NCBI GenBank assembly: GCA_948875265.1
Contig: CAQRYF010000017.1
Span: 1 to 30,926, forward strand
Length of the DNA stretch: 30,926 nt
Reading direction: 5' to 3'
Origin: an uncultured Clostridia bacterium
Lineage (GTDB): Bacteria; Bacillota; Clostridia; TANB77; CAG-508
Shown: piece by piece, positions 21,698 through 29,702 of the stretch
Numbering within the stretch: position 1 is the first letter of the stretch
How the letters are laid out: every line of letters starts with the position of its first letter
Position numbers and translations under genes: made by a program
The notes under the pieces: generated by a model
Database searches by the model: none
Told to the model about the DNA's origin: nothing
What the model saw: the letters and a program-made list of their open reading frames with translations, nothing else

Positions 21698-21986
21698 CTA
21701 ACCTACCTCTTCATCCTCATGCCAGTTTCTAAATCTAATATCATTTATCATATCCACTTCTATTCCATGTACTTTAGCAAGTTTTATTAAATAATCTAAT
21801 TTTGCCTGATTTGCTTTTATTTGATATACATAATAGTCAACTAAATCATCTCCGTGCATATTCAAAATTTCTATTAGCCACTTTTAATTCTTCTCTAGTT
21901 CTTATTATAGTTTTTATTAATTCAATTTCTTTTTCTACTTCTGATTTCTCACTAATTTCTTTCTCTCTTATATATTCTTCTTGCAT
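21698..21986 (-). CDS. yaaL: YaaL/DUF2508 family protein, needs +1 frameshift at CGG (95 aa)
   Basis: ATG 21986 follows AAGGGGACAGTTT. Forty-four codons read to VANRNFEYA, then CGG at 21854-21852; in frame 0 a stop comes two codons later. Skipping the C gives GGA and DDLVDYYVYQIKANQAKLDY, continuing to WHEDEEVG and a stop at 21698. The join sits inside the family signature (x-NFEYA-x-D-x-DL-x-DYY-x-Y-x-IKA), and the gene precedes bofA as in other Firmicutes, so the restored protein is almost certainly the real product. Neither frame alone exceeds half the family length. Function of YaaL is unknown. Confidence 0.88.
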
Positions 21987-22008
21987 AAACTGTCCCCTTT
22001 TTATATAA

Positions 22009-22219
22009 TTTTTATTTATTATATTCCTAAAATTTCTTTTTTATTCACATATTTTTAACTACACATACAAACAGTGCATATCAATATATCTAACTTATCT
22101 GTAAAAATATAAAATAATAACAACTTTTATCAATTAATTTACTTAAAAGTCTTGTTTTTTTCGGTATTTTATAGGATAATATATATGTACGAGTTTAGTT
22201 ATTGAAAGGATATTTTTAA
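22009..22219. other. AT-rich intergenic region before the VirD4-like gene
   Basis: No gene is seen. It separates the leftward YaaL-BofA unit from the rightward ATPase and includes the promoter at 22152-22180. An A/T-rich stretch with TATAAT on the minus strand near 22020 may be the YaaL promoter, without a clear -35. Confidence 0.5.
22152..22180 (+). promoter_or_regulatory. Probable promoter of the VirD4-like gene
   Basis: TTGTTT (22152-22157), 17 bases, GATAAT (22175-22180), 40 bases before the start codon. Confidence 0.5.
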
Positions 22220-24551
22220 ATGAAATATATAGACAAATTTTTGAAAAAATTAAATACAGATAGAAATACATTTGCTACATATGTTTTAACATTAGTAACA
22301 ATATATTTAGCAGTAGATAGAATTGTTGAAATGCTACTAATGATATTTACTGGTGTTTCATATTCTTACTGGGGGCCAATAACATATACATTTGCATTAG
22401 CTTGTCCCGTTTTTGCTTACCTATTCTCAGGAGCATCAAAATTTGCAACTTCTAAAGCAAGAAAAGTTACATTATTTTATTTGTATGTAATTGGCTTATA
22501 TATAATTACTATCTCAATGTTTACACAATGGCTTAATATGGGAGCATGGTTATTACTTTTATCAGTTCCTAACTATGTTGAATTAATTACTGACTTTTCG
22601 GATTTAGTAACTCATGCATTTATAAGTATATCTTTATATCTACCATTAGTAACTGTATATCCATTATTTAAAAAACTATATTTTGAAGTTAATGATAGCA
22701 AAGACCATGTTCGTTCTATCTGGGATTATGGGGGAATCAGTTTAGCAGATAAAAAAGAAGGGCATGGACCTTATACTTGTGAAGTTTACTTATGTCATGA
22801 TAGTGAAACAGGTAAATCAATTACAATTCCTGAAACTTCTAGATATCAATCTTTATTTGTATGTGGTGGTTCAGGAACAGGAAAAACTTCTCTAGTTTAT
22901 GAACCTTTAATTGCAAGAGATTTAGAAAGAAAATTTTTCTTTAGAGAAGCTTCTAAAGAGCTGGGATATACCGCTTTAAAAACCAGAATAGCAACAATAA
23001 AGGTCCCTTATTCAAACGACTATATGAATAAAAACTTTAATCTAAATATGATATCACCTGCATATGGTAAAGACACAATTTATAAAACTTTCATGAAAAA
23101 AATGATATTAAATAATTCTGGAGATAATATTATATACAAAAATCTTGGATTAACTTTAATGTCACCAGACTCTGAGGTTATAGACCATATGATTAATGTT
23201 TGTAATAATTTCGGATTTGATTATGATATTATAGATCCAACTAATATAAATTCAATAGGACTTAATCCTTTTGTTTATGATGATCCTTCAAAAATTGCAA
23301 TTACAATTTCTTCTGCTTTAAAAGCAATGTATTTAAATACTCATAATAATAGTGAAGAGGCATATAGAGAAGACATCTCAATTCAAGCAATTGAAAATGT
23401 TGCAATTTTATTAAAAGAAATGTACCCAAGAATGAATGAAGGTTCACTTCCTAACATGGAAGATATGTTAAAAATGCTTACAAATTTTGAATTAGTAGAA
23501 AAAATGTGTGAAATAATGGCCCATGATGAAGAATTAAAAGAGAAATATGCTATTCAACTTACATACTTTAAAAAGAACTTTTATAAAAATGCACCAGGAA
23601 AAGAAACTATAGAAAAATATATATATTCAGCAGTAAGCCAACTAGATAACTTATTACGAATACCTGGAGTTAAACATATATTATGTAACAGACATAATAA
23701 TATTAATTTTGATAATACATTAGCTGAAGGAAAAATAACATTTTTATGTACAAGACGTGGTGACTTAGGAGCTTCTGGACATAAAGCATTTGGATTATTT
23801 TTCTTAATAGCAATGCAAAATGCAGTATTAAGAAGACCTGGTAATGAAAATTCTAGAATTCCTCATTTCTTATATATTGATGAATTCCCTGATTTCATTT
23901 GTAAATCAACTGAAGCAATCTTTACTATGTATAGAAAATATAAAGTAGCAACTACTATATCTGCACAAAACTTATCTCAATTAGAAACAGCTGAAATAAA
24001 ACAAAACTATAAATCTACAATACTATCAAATTGTGCTAATAAAATTTTCACAGGAAATGGAGACATTGATGAACTAGAATGGTGGTCTAAAGAATTTGGA
24101 ACAAAAAGAGAATGGTCTTATAAAAACGACATGCATATGGATACAATGAAATATGATTCTAAATATGGAAGTGTAGAATGGAAATTTGTACTTTACTTTA
24201 AACCTGGAAAACTTCAAACTTTACCAGCTAAAGGCTGTGCTTATAAAATAAGAGGTTCTAATGGTAAACCAATGGTACGGACCAGGAGCTTTAAACTATC
24301 TAGAATCTAAATATAAAGAGCCACAAAAAATTAAAAACTATGATTTTGGTAAATTCTCCAATAGTGTAACAACTGATACTGAAGATACTAATAATGATAG
24401 AAAAAAATTCGATTTAAAAAATCTTGACTTTACAGATGAGAGAAATGAATTTGATCCAATAAAAACAGATACAACTGATTCTAAATACTTATTTGATAAT
24501 GAAGATGCAATTATAGTAAACTTTAAAAAAGGAAATCACAATAATAACTAA
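22220..24551 (+). CDS. VirD4/TraG-like coupling ATPase, needs +1 frameshift at CGG (776 aa)
   Basis: A membrane-bound hexameric ATPase of the type IV coupling family. The first 155 residues have about four membrane helices, the motor has Walker A GGSGTGKTS near residue 215 and Walker B FLYIDEFPDF near 550, and an all-alpha insert lies between. Frame 0 reaches codon 686 (GSNGKPMV), then CGG at 24278-24280 and a short unrelated tail. Skipping the C gives GPGALNYLESKYKEPQKI and a C-terminal tail of 89 residues to the stop at 24551, directly before a strong terminator. No relaxase or other transfer gene is nearby, so it is an orphan; it may serve a chromosomal conjugation remnant or another export role. 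Confidence 0.8.
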
Positions 24552-24553
24552 AT

Positions 24554-24588
24554 AAAAAAACTGAATAGAAAATCTATTCAGTTTTTTT
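24554..24588. terminator. Strong bidirectional terminator
   Basis: Arms AAAAAAACTGAATAGA and TCTATTCAGTTTTTTT (16 bp perfect, loop AAA), 2 bases after the restored stop of the VirD4-like gene and just before the convergent permease stop. Confidence 0.95.
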
Positions 24589-24593
24589 ATTAT

Positions 24594-25448
24594 CTAAAAT
24601 GTTATACCTATTAATTCTATTATAATTCCTGAAATTACACCTATAAAATATAATAATGCTACAATCCTTATATTTTGTTTAATTCCCTTATTAGTTTTAA
24701 ATAATACTGCTAGTCCAACTCCTGCTCCCACTAATAACCCTGAAATCATAGTTGCAACAGAAATCATATTTTGTAAATACATTTGTGTAATAATTACTGA
24801 TGAAGCACAATTAGGTATTAAACCAATAAGTCCTGCAATAACTGGCCCTAATATTGTTTTTCCTTTTATAAACTCTGCTATAGTGTCCTCTCCTATAAAA
24901 TATATACCTATATTTATCAATAAAGTAATTAATAAAATAAATATAAAAATATTTATAGTATGTTTTAATGCTGATTTCACTATACCATGTTCACAATGAC
25001 AATGTTCTTTTTCACACAAATCTACAATTTTCTCATCTTCGACTTTATCTTTATTTTTAATCCTTAATACAAAATCAATTATAAATCCTGCAATCATACC
25101 AATCACTAATTTTATACTTAAAATTTTAATTATAATATCTACAGATACCGCTTCTGATATAAAAATTGGTAACATTTCATCTGATGTTGATAAATACACT
25201 GCTATTAATGTTCCTAATGTTATAACTCTTGCAGCATATAAATTTGTAGCTGAAACAGAAAATCCACATTGTGGAAATATTCCTAGTATACTTCCTATAG
25301 CTGGCCCAAATCTTCCAGATTTTTTAATAGTCTCTTTCGCCTTATGACTTGTTTTATGTTCTATATACTCCATTATTAAATATGTAATAAATAGAAATGG
25401 AAGTAGTTTTATACTATCTATTAATGTTTCTTCTAATACTTCTAACAT
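24594..25448 (-). CDS. ArsP_2-type membrane permease (putative metal or arsenic exporter)
   Basis: A 284-aa protein with about eight membrane helices in two inverted halves. The first half contains IEHKTSHKAKETIKKSGRFG and GIFPQCGFSVSATNLYAARV, the second the matching LIGLIPNCASSVIITQMYLQ; the paired P-x-C-x-S motifs are typical of the ArsP-like permease superfamily. A Cys/His-rich cytoplasmic loop (CEKEHCHCEHG) may bind metal. Databases label such proteins arsenic efflux or manganese transporter; the substrate cannot be told from sequence. The gene stands alone between two terminators. Confidence 0.75.
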   Translation of the reverse strand: MLEVLEETLIDSIKLLPFLFITYLIMEYIEHKTSHKAKETIKKSGRFGPAIGSILGIFPQCGFSVSATNLYAARVITLGTLIAVYLSTSDEMLPIFISEAVSVDIIIKILSIKLVIGMIAGFIIDFVLRIKNKDKVEDEKIVDLCEKEHCHCEHGIVKSALKHTINIFIFILLITLLINIGIYFIGEDTIAEFIKGKTILGPVIAGLIGLIPNCASSVIITQMYLQNMISVATMISGLLVGAGVGLAVLFKTNKGIKQNIRIVALLYFIGVISGIIIELIGITF

Positions 25449-25530
25449 TTTAAAATTCTCCTTTTCTTTCGTTTAATTATAATAGCATATTTTTTTGTAA
25501 AAGTAAATAGTTACTACTTTTGAAATTTTA

Positions 25531-25584
25531 AAAGGTAATGCTTCATACTTCTTTCATCCATAAAAAGTATAAAATATTACCTTT
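25531..25584 (-). terminator. Terminator after the Cys/Asn-rich membrane gene
   Basis: Outer stem AAAGGTAAT / ATTACCTTT and inner ATACTT / AAGTAT; on the minus strand the gene at 25596-26234 reads into it. Confidence 0.55.
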
Positions 25585-25595
25585 ATTTATATTAA

Positions 25596-26234
25596 TTATC
25601 TTCTTCTAAAGCTTCCACAAATACATCCAGACCTACCATTAGTATTTGAATTTGGAATTACATTTATTCTTGCACTAATTCCATTTGTATCATCATTATT
25701 ACAATTAGAATTGCATCCACAATTGCAATTACAATTTCTGCCATTTGAATTATTATTTAAAGTATTTATAGTTAATAAATCATTAGCACTTCCATTACAA
25801 CCATTACTAGATATAGTAAGTAAATTTCCATCATTATTATTACCACAATTACTACTTATTGTAAGTAAATCATTTGAGTTGTCTCTACATCTATTACAAT
25901 TACAGTCTCTGCCCCTATCTCTTCTTCGACATCTACTACAATTACAATCTCTGTCCCTATCCCTTCTTCTGCCACATCCACACTCATCTTCTCTTCTATC
26001 ATCATGTAAAAATTTGCAAATTAGCCATACTATAAGAGCCGTTATAAAACTAATAATTGTATATACAATTGTAGCTACTAAAAATATTAAATTATTTACT
26101 ATAAAAGTAACAATTAAGAATATTGCAAATATAATCGCAGCAACTAAAGGTGGACATTTAAAGATTTTTTGTAATGCAATAGAAATTATTATTGTTGCTA
26201 TTGGTAAAGCAAAAAATATAAGTAAAATATTCAT
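25596..26234 (-). CDS. Membrane protein with Cys/Arg- and Asn-rich low-complexity tail (212 aa)
   Basis: Residues 1-72 hold three hydrophobic helices. The remaining 140 residues are low-complexity: two copies of an RRRDR-x-RDCNC-x-RCR unit, then three copies of an L-L-T-I-S/N-S/T-N block, then Asn/Cys-rich NCNCNCGCNSNCNN, ending GCICGSFRRR. The DNA repeats show recent internal duplication. The mix recalls spore-surface or Cys-rich cross-linked proteins, but I recognise no family. A good GGGGAGGAAAC site precedes the ATG. Confidence 0.6.
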   Translation of the reverse strand: MNILLIFFALPIATIIISIALQKIFKCPPLVAAIIFAIFLIVTFIVNNLIFLVATIVYTIISFITALIVWLICKFLHDDRREDECGCGRRRDRDRDCNCSRCRRRDRGRDCNCNRCRDNSNDLLTISSNCGNNNDGNLLTISSNGCNGSANDLLTINTLNNNSNGRNCNCNCGCNSNCNNDDTNGISARINVIPNSNTNGRSGCICGSFRRR

Positions 26235-26303
26235 ATTATATGTTTCCTCCCCTTCATTTTTACTATATTTTATGCTATCCTCACTAATTTGGTTAATTAA
26301 TTT

Positions 26304-27045
26304 TTACTCATATTCAACATTAACTAAATATAAACCTTGTGGCTGTAATGTTTTACCTGCATTTTTTCTATCTTTAGATTCTATTATTTTAATAATTTCT
26401 TCTGGTTCAATTTTTCCTAACCCTACCTCAACTAATGTACCTGCAATTATCCTCACCATATTATATAAAAATCCATTTCCTGTTAATTCTATCCATATTC
26501 TTTCTTTTTCTTTTTCAATTATTTCTGCTTTATATATTGTCCTTATACTACTCTTACTACTTGTTCCACTTGCTTTAAAGGCTTTAAAATCATGTTCACC
26601 TTCAAAATATTTTATTGCTTGCTTCATCTTTTCTATATTTAATTTAGTTGGTATATGAGTTTCTAAATTTCTATATATTGCTGTACCATATTTTGAATTA
26701 TTTATTACATATCTATATGTTTTCTTTTTACATGTAAGTCTACTATGAAACCTTTCATCTACCTCTTGTGCTGATTTTATTAATATTGATTTCTTTAAAT
26801 TTGAATTTATAGCTATTGCAAATTTTTCAATTGGAATATTAGAATTTGTTTTAAAATTAGCTACTTGTCCGAAGAGCATGCACTCCGCTATCAGTTCTCC
26901 CTGAAGCCATTAAATCTATTTTTTCTCCAGTAATTTGTTCTATTACTTTTTCTATAGTCCCTTGTATATTTAGTTTATTTGGCTGTTTTTGCCAACCATT
27001 AAATTCTTTTCCATCATATTCTATTGTTAGTTTTATATTTCTCAT
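26304..27045 (-). CDS. truA: tRNA pseudouridine(38-40) synthase TruA, needs +1 frameshift at CGG
   Basis: TruA isomerises uridines 38-40 in the anticodon arm of many tRNAs. Frame 1 starts at ATG 27045 and includes GWQKQPNKLNIQGTIEKVIE and the catalytic ASGRTDSGVHA with Asp 52. Codon 59 is CGG (26871-26869); in frame 0 it ends four codons later. Skipping the C gives Gly at a position that is Gly across the family (HA-x-GQV), then GQVANFKTNSNIP and the rest (HSRLTCKKKTYRYVI, FMVRIIAGTLVEVG-like NMVRII) to the stop at 26304. The total of 246 aa is the normal TruA length. The second frame has no plausible start of its own. Confidence 0.92.
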
Positions 27046-27064
27046 TTCTTTTCCTTCCTACAAC

Positions 27065-27089
27065 AAAAGTCGCAAACTGCGACTTTTTT
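27065..27089 (-). terminator. Terminator of the cdaA operon
   Basis: A 10-bp perfect stem AAAAGTCGCA / TGCGACTTTT with loop AAC, flanked by A and T runs; it works for leftward transcription from cdaA and separates it from truA. Confidence 0.85.
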
Positions 27090-28041
27090 AATCTTCCTTT
27101 TGCTCTTCTTTATTCTCTTCATTCTTTAATTTCTTTTTGTCTTTTTTTATTTTCTCTTTTAATTCTTTTACTTTATTTTCTCTTTTCTTTTTCTCAACAG
27201 TAAACCTTTTTGTTACTACATTACTAATTAAAATTTTCTTTAATACATCTTCTCTTAAATCTGCAATTAAAGTTCCATCTTTTGCAATAGATATTTTTCC
27301 TGTTTCTTCTGAAACAACAACCACAATGCTATCAGATTCTTTAGAAATCCCTATAGCAGCTCTATGTCTAGTTCCTAATTCTTTTGCTATATCTTTATCA
27401 TCAGCTAAAGGTAATACACAAGCTGATGCAGCTATTTTATTACCTGATATCACTACTGCTCCATCATGTAACGGTGTTTTAGGTTCAAATATATTAACTA
27501 ATAATTGAGGTGAAACATCTGCATTCATTGGAATACCTGTAGCTATTATATCTTGTATTTTTATATCTCTTTCTATTACTATTAAAGCTCCAGTTTTTGA
27601 TTTAGAAAGTTCTGTAGCTGCAATAACTATTTTATAAATATCTTCTTTTGTTTTAGTTGATACATCTTTATCAATACCAAAAAATTGAGTAAGTTTATTG
27701 GTTCCTAATTGTTCTAATGCACGTCTTAATTCTGGTTGGAATATTACAATTATTGCAATCACTCCTAAATTCATAATTCCAGTCAATATCCAATTTAAAA
27801 TTTTTAAATTAAGCAATCCACTAACTCCTGTTGCTATTACTAAAAGTAATATTCCCTTTATTAATTGTATTGCTCTAGAACCTTTTACTATTTTTAAAAA
27901 ACTATATACTAAAAAAATAACTATTGTTATATCTATTATTAAAGTTATTAATTGAAAGGGATTTTCTTGCAAAGTTCTTATATATTCTAATATATTATCT
28001 TTATAGAAATTTTCCCAATTCATACCTAAATTAATTACCAT
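27088..28041 (-). CDS. cdaA: Diadenylate cyclase CdaA
   Basis: A 317-aa membrane enzyme that makes cyclic di-AMP from two ATP, controlling potassium, osmolyte and wall balance. Three N-terminal membrane helices (about 28-105) precede the DAC domain with the metal/ATP motifs HDGAVVISG (DGA at 193-195) and TRHRAAIGIS (RHR at 225-227). The C-terminal 45 residues are a Lys/Glu-rich tail, longer than usual. No ybbR-like or glmM gene follows, unlike the common cdaA-cdaR-glmM order. GAAGGAGAAATAA precedes the ATG. Confidence 0.95.
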   Translation of the reverse strand: MVINLGMNWENFYKDNILEYIRTLQENPFQLITLIIDITIVIFLVYSFLKIVKGSRAIQLIKGILLLVIATGVSGLLNLKILNWILTGIMNLGVIAIIVIFQPELRRALEQLGTNKLTQFFGIDKDVSTKTKEDIYKIVIAATELSKSKTGALIVIERDIKIQDIIATGIPMNADVSPQLLVNIFEPKTPLHDGAVVISGNKIAASACVLPLADDKDIAKELGTRHRAAIGISKESDSIVVVVSEETGKISIAKDGTLIADLREDVLKKILISNVVTKRFTVEKKKRENKVKELKEKIKKDKKKLKNEENKEEQKED

Positions 28042-28057
28042 TTATTTCTCCTTCTTT

Positions 28058-28210
28058 TTATCCGATTAATGCAAAAATAAGTGAAGCAGATGTTGCTACT
28101 ACCATTAATAATGCTAAAAATCCTGCCATTACTTTTACAAATACTTGTCCTTTATCATAATTTTTATGCTTTTTTTGTATATTTTCTTTTTGTGTTTTCT
28201 CCTTTTTCAT
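28058..28210 (-). CDS. Small single-pass membrane protein upstream of cdaA (50 aa)
   Basis: A basic N-terminus (KKEKTQKENIQKKHKNYDKG) leads into one membrane helix (VMAGFLALLMVVATSASLIF) and ends at ALIG. It is co-transcribed with cdaA, whose ribosome site begins at its stop. Small membrane proteins in front of cdaA occur in other Clostridia, but I know no function. It ends ATC GGA TAA, an example of CGG out of frame that does no harm. Confidence 0.7.
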   Translation of the reverse strand: MKKEKTQKENIQKKHKNYDKGQVFVKVMAGFLALLMVVATSASLIFALIG

Positions 28211-28302
28211 CTTTATTTTTCCCTTCTTTCTTTTTATATCAGTACTATTATAGCATATAATATCATATTTTTAAATATCTTTTCTTAAAATAAATTTTAC
28301 AA

Positions 28303-29605
28303 TTATATTACTTTTATAATTGTATCTAATTTTTGTATTTTTCTATCTTGAATTTTTATAATCTCTAACATTCTTTTCTTAGCTTTATCTAATAATTCCA
28401 TATCATCTGAATGTATATATCCTAATATTTCATTTTTTTCCACTTTATCTGCTACCTTTTTATTTAATACAATTCCAACTTCTGGTTTAATAGTATCTTC
28501 TTTTCTTATCCTGCCTGCACCTAAATCACAAGCTAATTTCCCAATTTCTTTAGCATCAATATCCTGTATATATCCACTATATTTGCTATACACAGGTTCA
28601 ATATATTTAGACTTTTTAAATTTATTTACATCCTCTATATAAGAAATATCTCCTCCTTGATTTTTTATCAATTCTATGAATTTATTATAAGCTTTACCAT
28701 TCTTTATATTTTCTAATAACTTCTTTTTGTTCTCTTCAATATTCTTACCATTTCCTGATAATTTCATCATATAACTACCTAGCTCTAATACAACTTGTTT
28801 TAAATCTTCCGGCATATCACCTTTCAAGAAATTAATAGCTTCAATTACTTCTAAATTATTTCCAACAGCATATCCTAAAGGTTGATTCATATCAGTTAAT
28901 ACACATACCGTCTCTCTGTTTGCTAAATTTCCTATTTCAATCATTTCATTAGCTAAATTTTCAGCATCTACTATATTGTTCATAAAAGCACCTTTTCCAA
29001 CTGTCACATCTAGTACTATTTTTTGTGCTCCACTTGCAATTTTTTTACTCATTATACTAGATGCAATTAAAGGAATGCTTTCAACACAAGCAATTGAATC
29101 TCTCAATGAATATAGTTTCTTATCAGCAGGAGCTAAATTTAAAGTCTGTGAAATCATACTTATACCGGTAATTTTCCACATTTTGTACAAATGTGTTCAT
29201 ATCTATATTTGTTTTATAACCTGGAATAGACTCCAATTTATCAACTGTCCCCCCAGTAAATCCTAGGCCTCTACCAGACATCTTTGCAACTGGGACTCCT
29301 AGAGATGCTATTAATGGAAGTAATACTAAAGAAACTTTATCTCCAACTCCCCCTGTTGAATGTTTATCAACAATTATTTTATCAAGTTTTGATAAATCTA
29401 AGACCTCTCCTGAATATGCCATAGCCAATGTCAAATAAGTAATTTCTTGTTTAGTCATTCCATTCAAAAATATAGCCATAACTAAAGCTGCAGCCTGATA
29501 ATCTGTAACACTTCCATCAGTATATCCTCTAACAAAAAACTCAATTTCTTCTTTACTTAATTCTCTACCTTCTCTTTTATTCTCAATTACACCTAATATA
29601 TTCAT
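28303..29605 (-). CDS. pdp: Pyrimidine-nucleoside phosphorylase, needs +1 frameshift at CGG (433 aa)
   Basis: The enzyme splits thymidine, uridine or deoxyuridine with phosphate for salvage. Frame 1 starts at ATG 29605 (AAGGAGAAAAA) and carries the family signature KMSGRGLGFTGGTVDKLE plus DKHSTGGVGDK. After TFVQNVENY it meets CGG at 29167-29165. Skipping the C gives Gly and GISMISQTLNLAPADKKLY, then SLRDSIACVESIPLIASSIM, reaching the stop at 28303. The total of 433 aa equals the usual family length, and the Gly falls on the conserved x-G-I-S/A-x-I-x-Q-T position. Frame 0 alone would end 13 codons later and lack the phosphate-binding half. Confidence 0.92.
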
Positions 29606-29616
29606 TTTTTCTCCTT

Positions 29617-29692
29617 GGGGACATAGGGACGTAGAAGATGTCCTTATATTTTTTCTAAAAAATGAGGACATCTTCTACGTCCCTATGTCCCC
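29617..29692. repeat. 28-bp perfect inverted repeat (REP/MITE-like)
   Basis: Arms 29617-29644 and 29665-29692 are perfect complements (outer end GGGGACATAGGGACGTAG) separated by 20 bases. The GGGGACA...TGTCCCC ends are like the palindromic REP elements spread by Y1-type transposases in Clostridia. It sits between rnhB and pdp, its left edge touching the pdp ribosome site, and its G+C is far above the surroundings. Confidence 0.8.
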
Positions 29693-29702
29693 ATATTATA
29701 TT

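Noticed and set aside
24261..24551. Separate 96-aa gene after the VirD4-like ATPase
   Set aside because: It has no ribosome site and its first residues are an out-of-frame reading of the ATPase; it is the ATPase C-terminus after CGG.
25711..26658. Plus-strand 315-aa frame over the Cys-rich gene and truA
   Set aside because: It is antisense to two genes, is Leu/Ser-rich as expected for a shadow of AT-rich coding DNA, and lacks a ribosome site.
26304..26879. Second half of TruA as an independent gene
   Set aside because: It lacks a ribosome site and the catalytic Asp domain; it is the downstream part of truA after the CGG shift.
5840..29167. Stop-codon reassignment (for example TGA to Trp or Gly) as the cause of split genes
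   Set aside because: The halves lie in different frames, so stop readthrough cannot join them, and TGA ends several intact genes normally.
5840..29167. CGG simply reassigned to another amino acid without a shift
   Set aside because: Reading CGG as any amino acid in frame 0 leaves all eight genes truncated soon afterwards.
28303..29190. Second half of Pdp as an independent gene starting MYKMWK
   Set aside because: The apparent start lies in the overlap with the first half, has no ribosome site, and the family alignment needs both halves joined.
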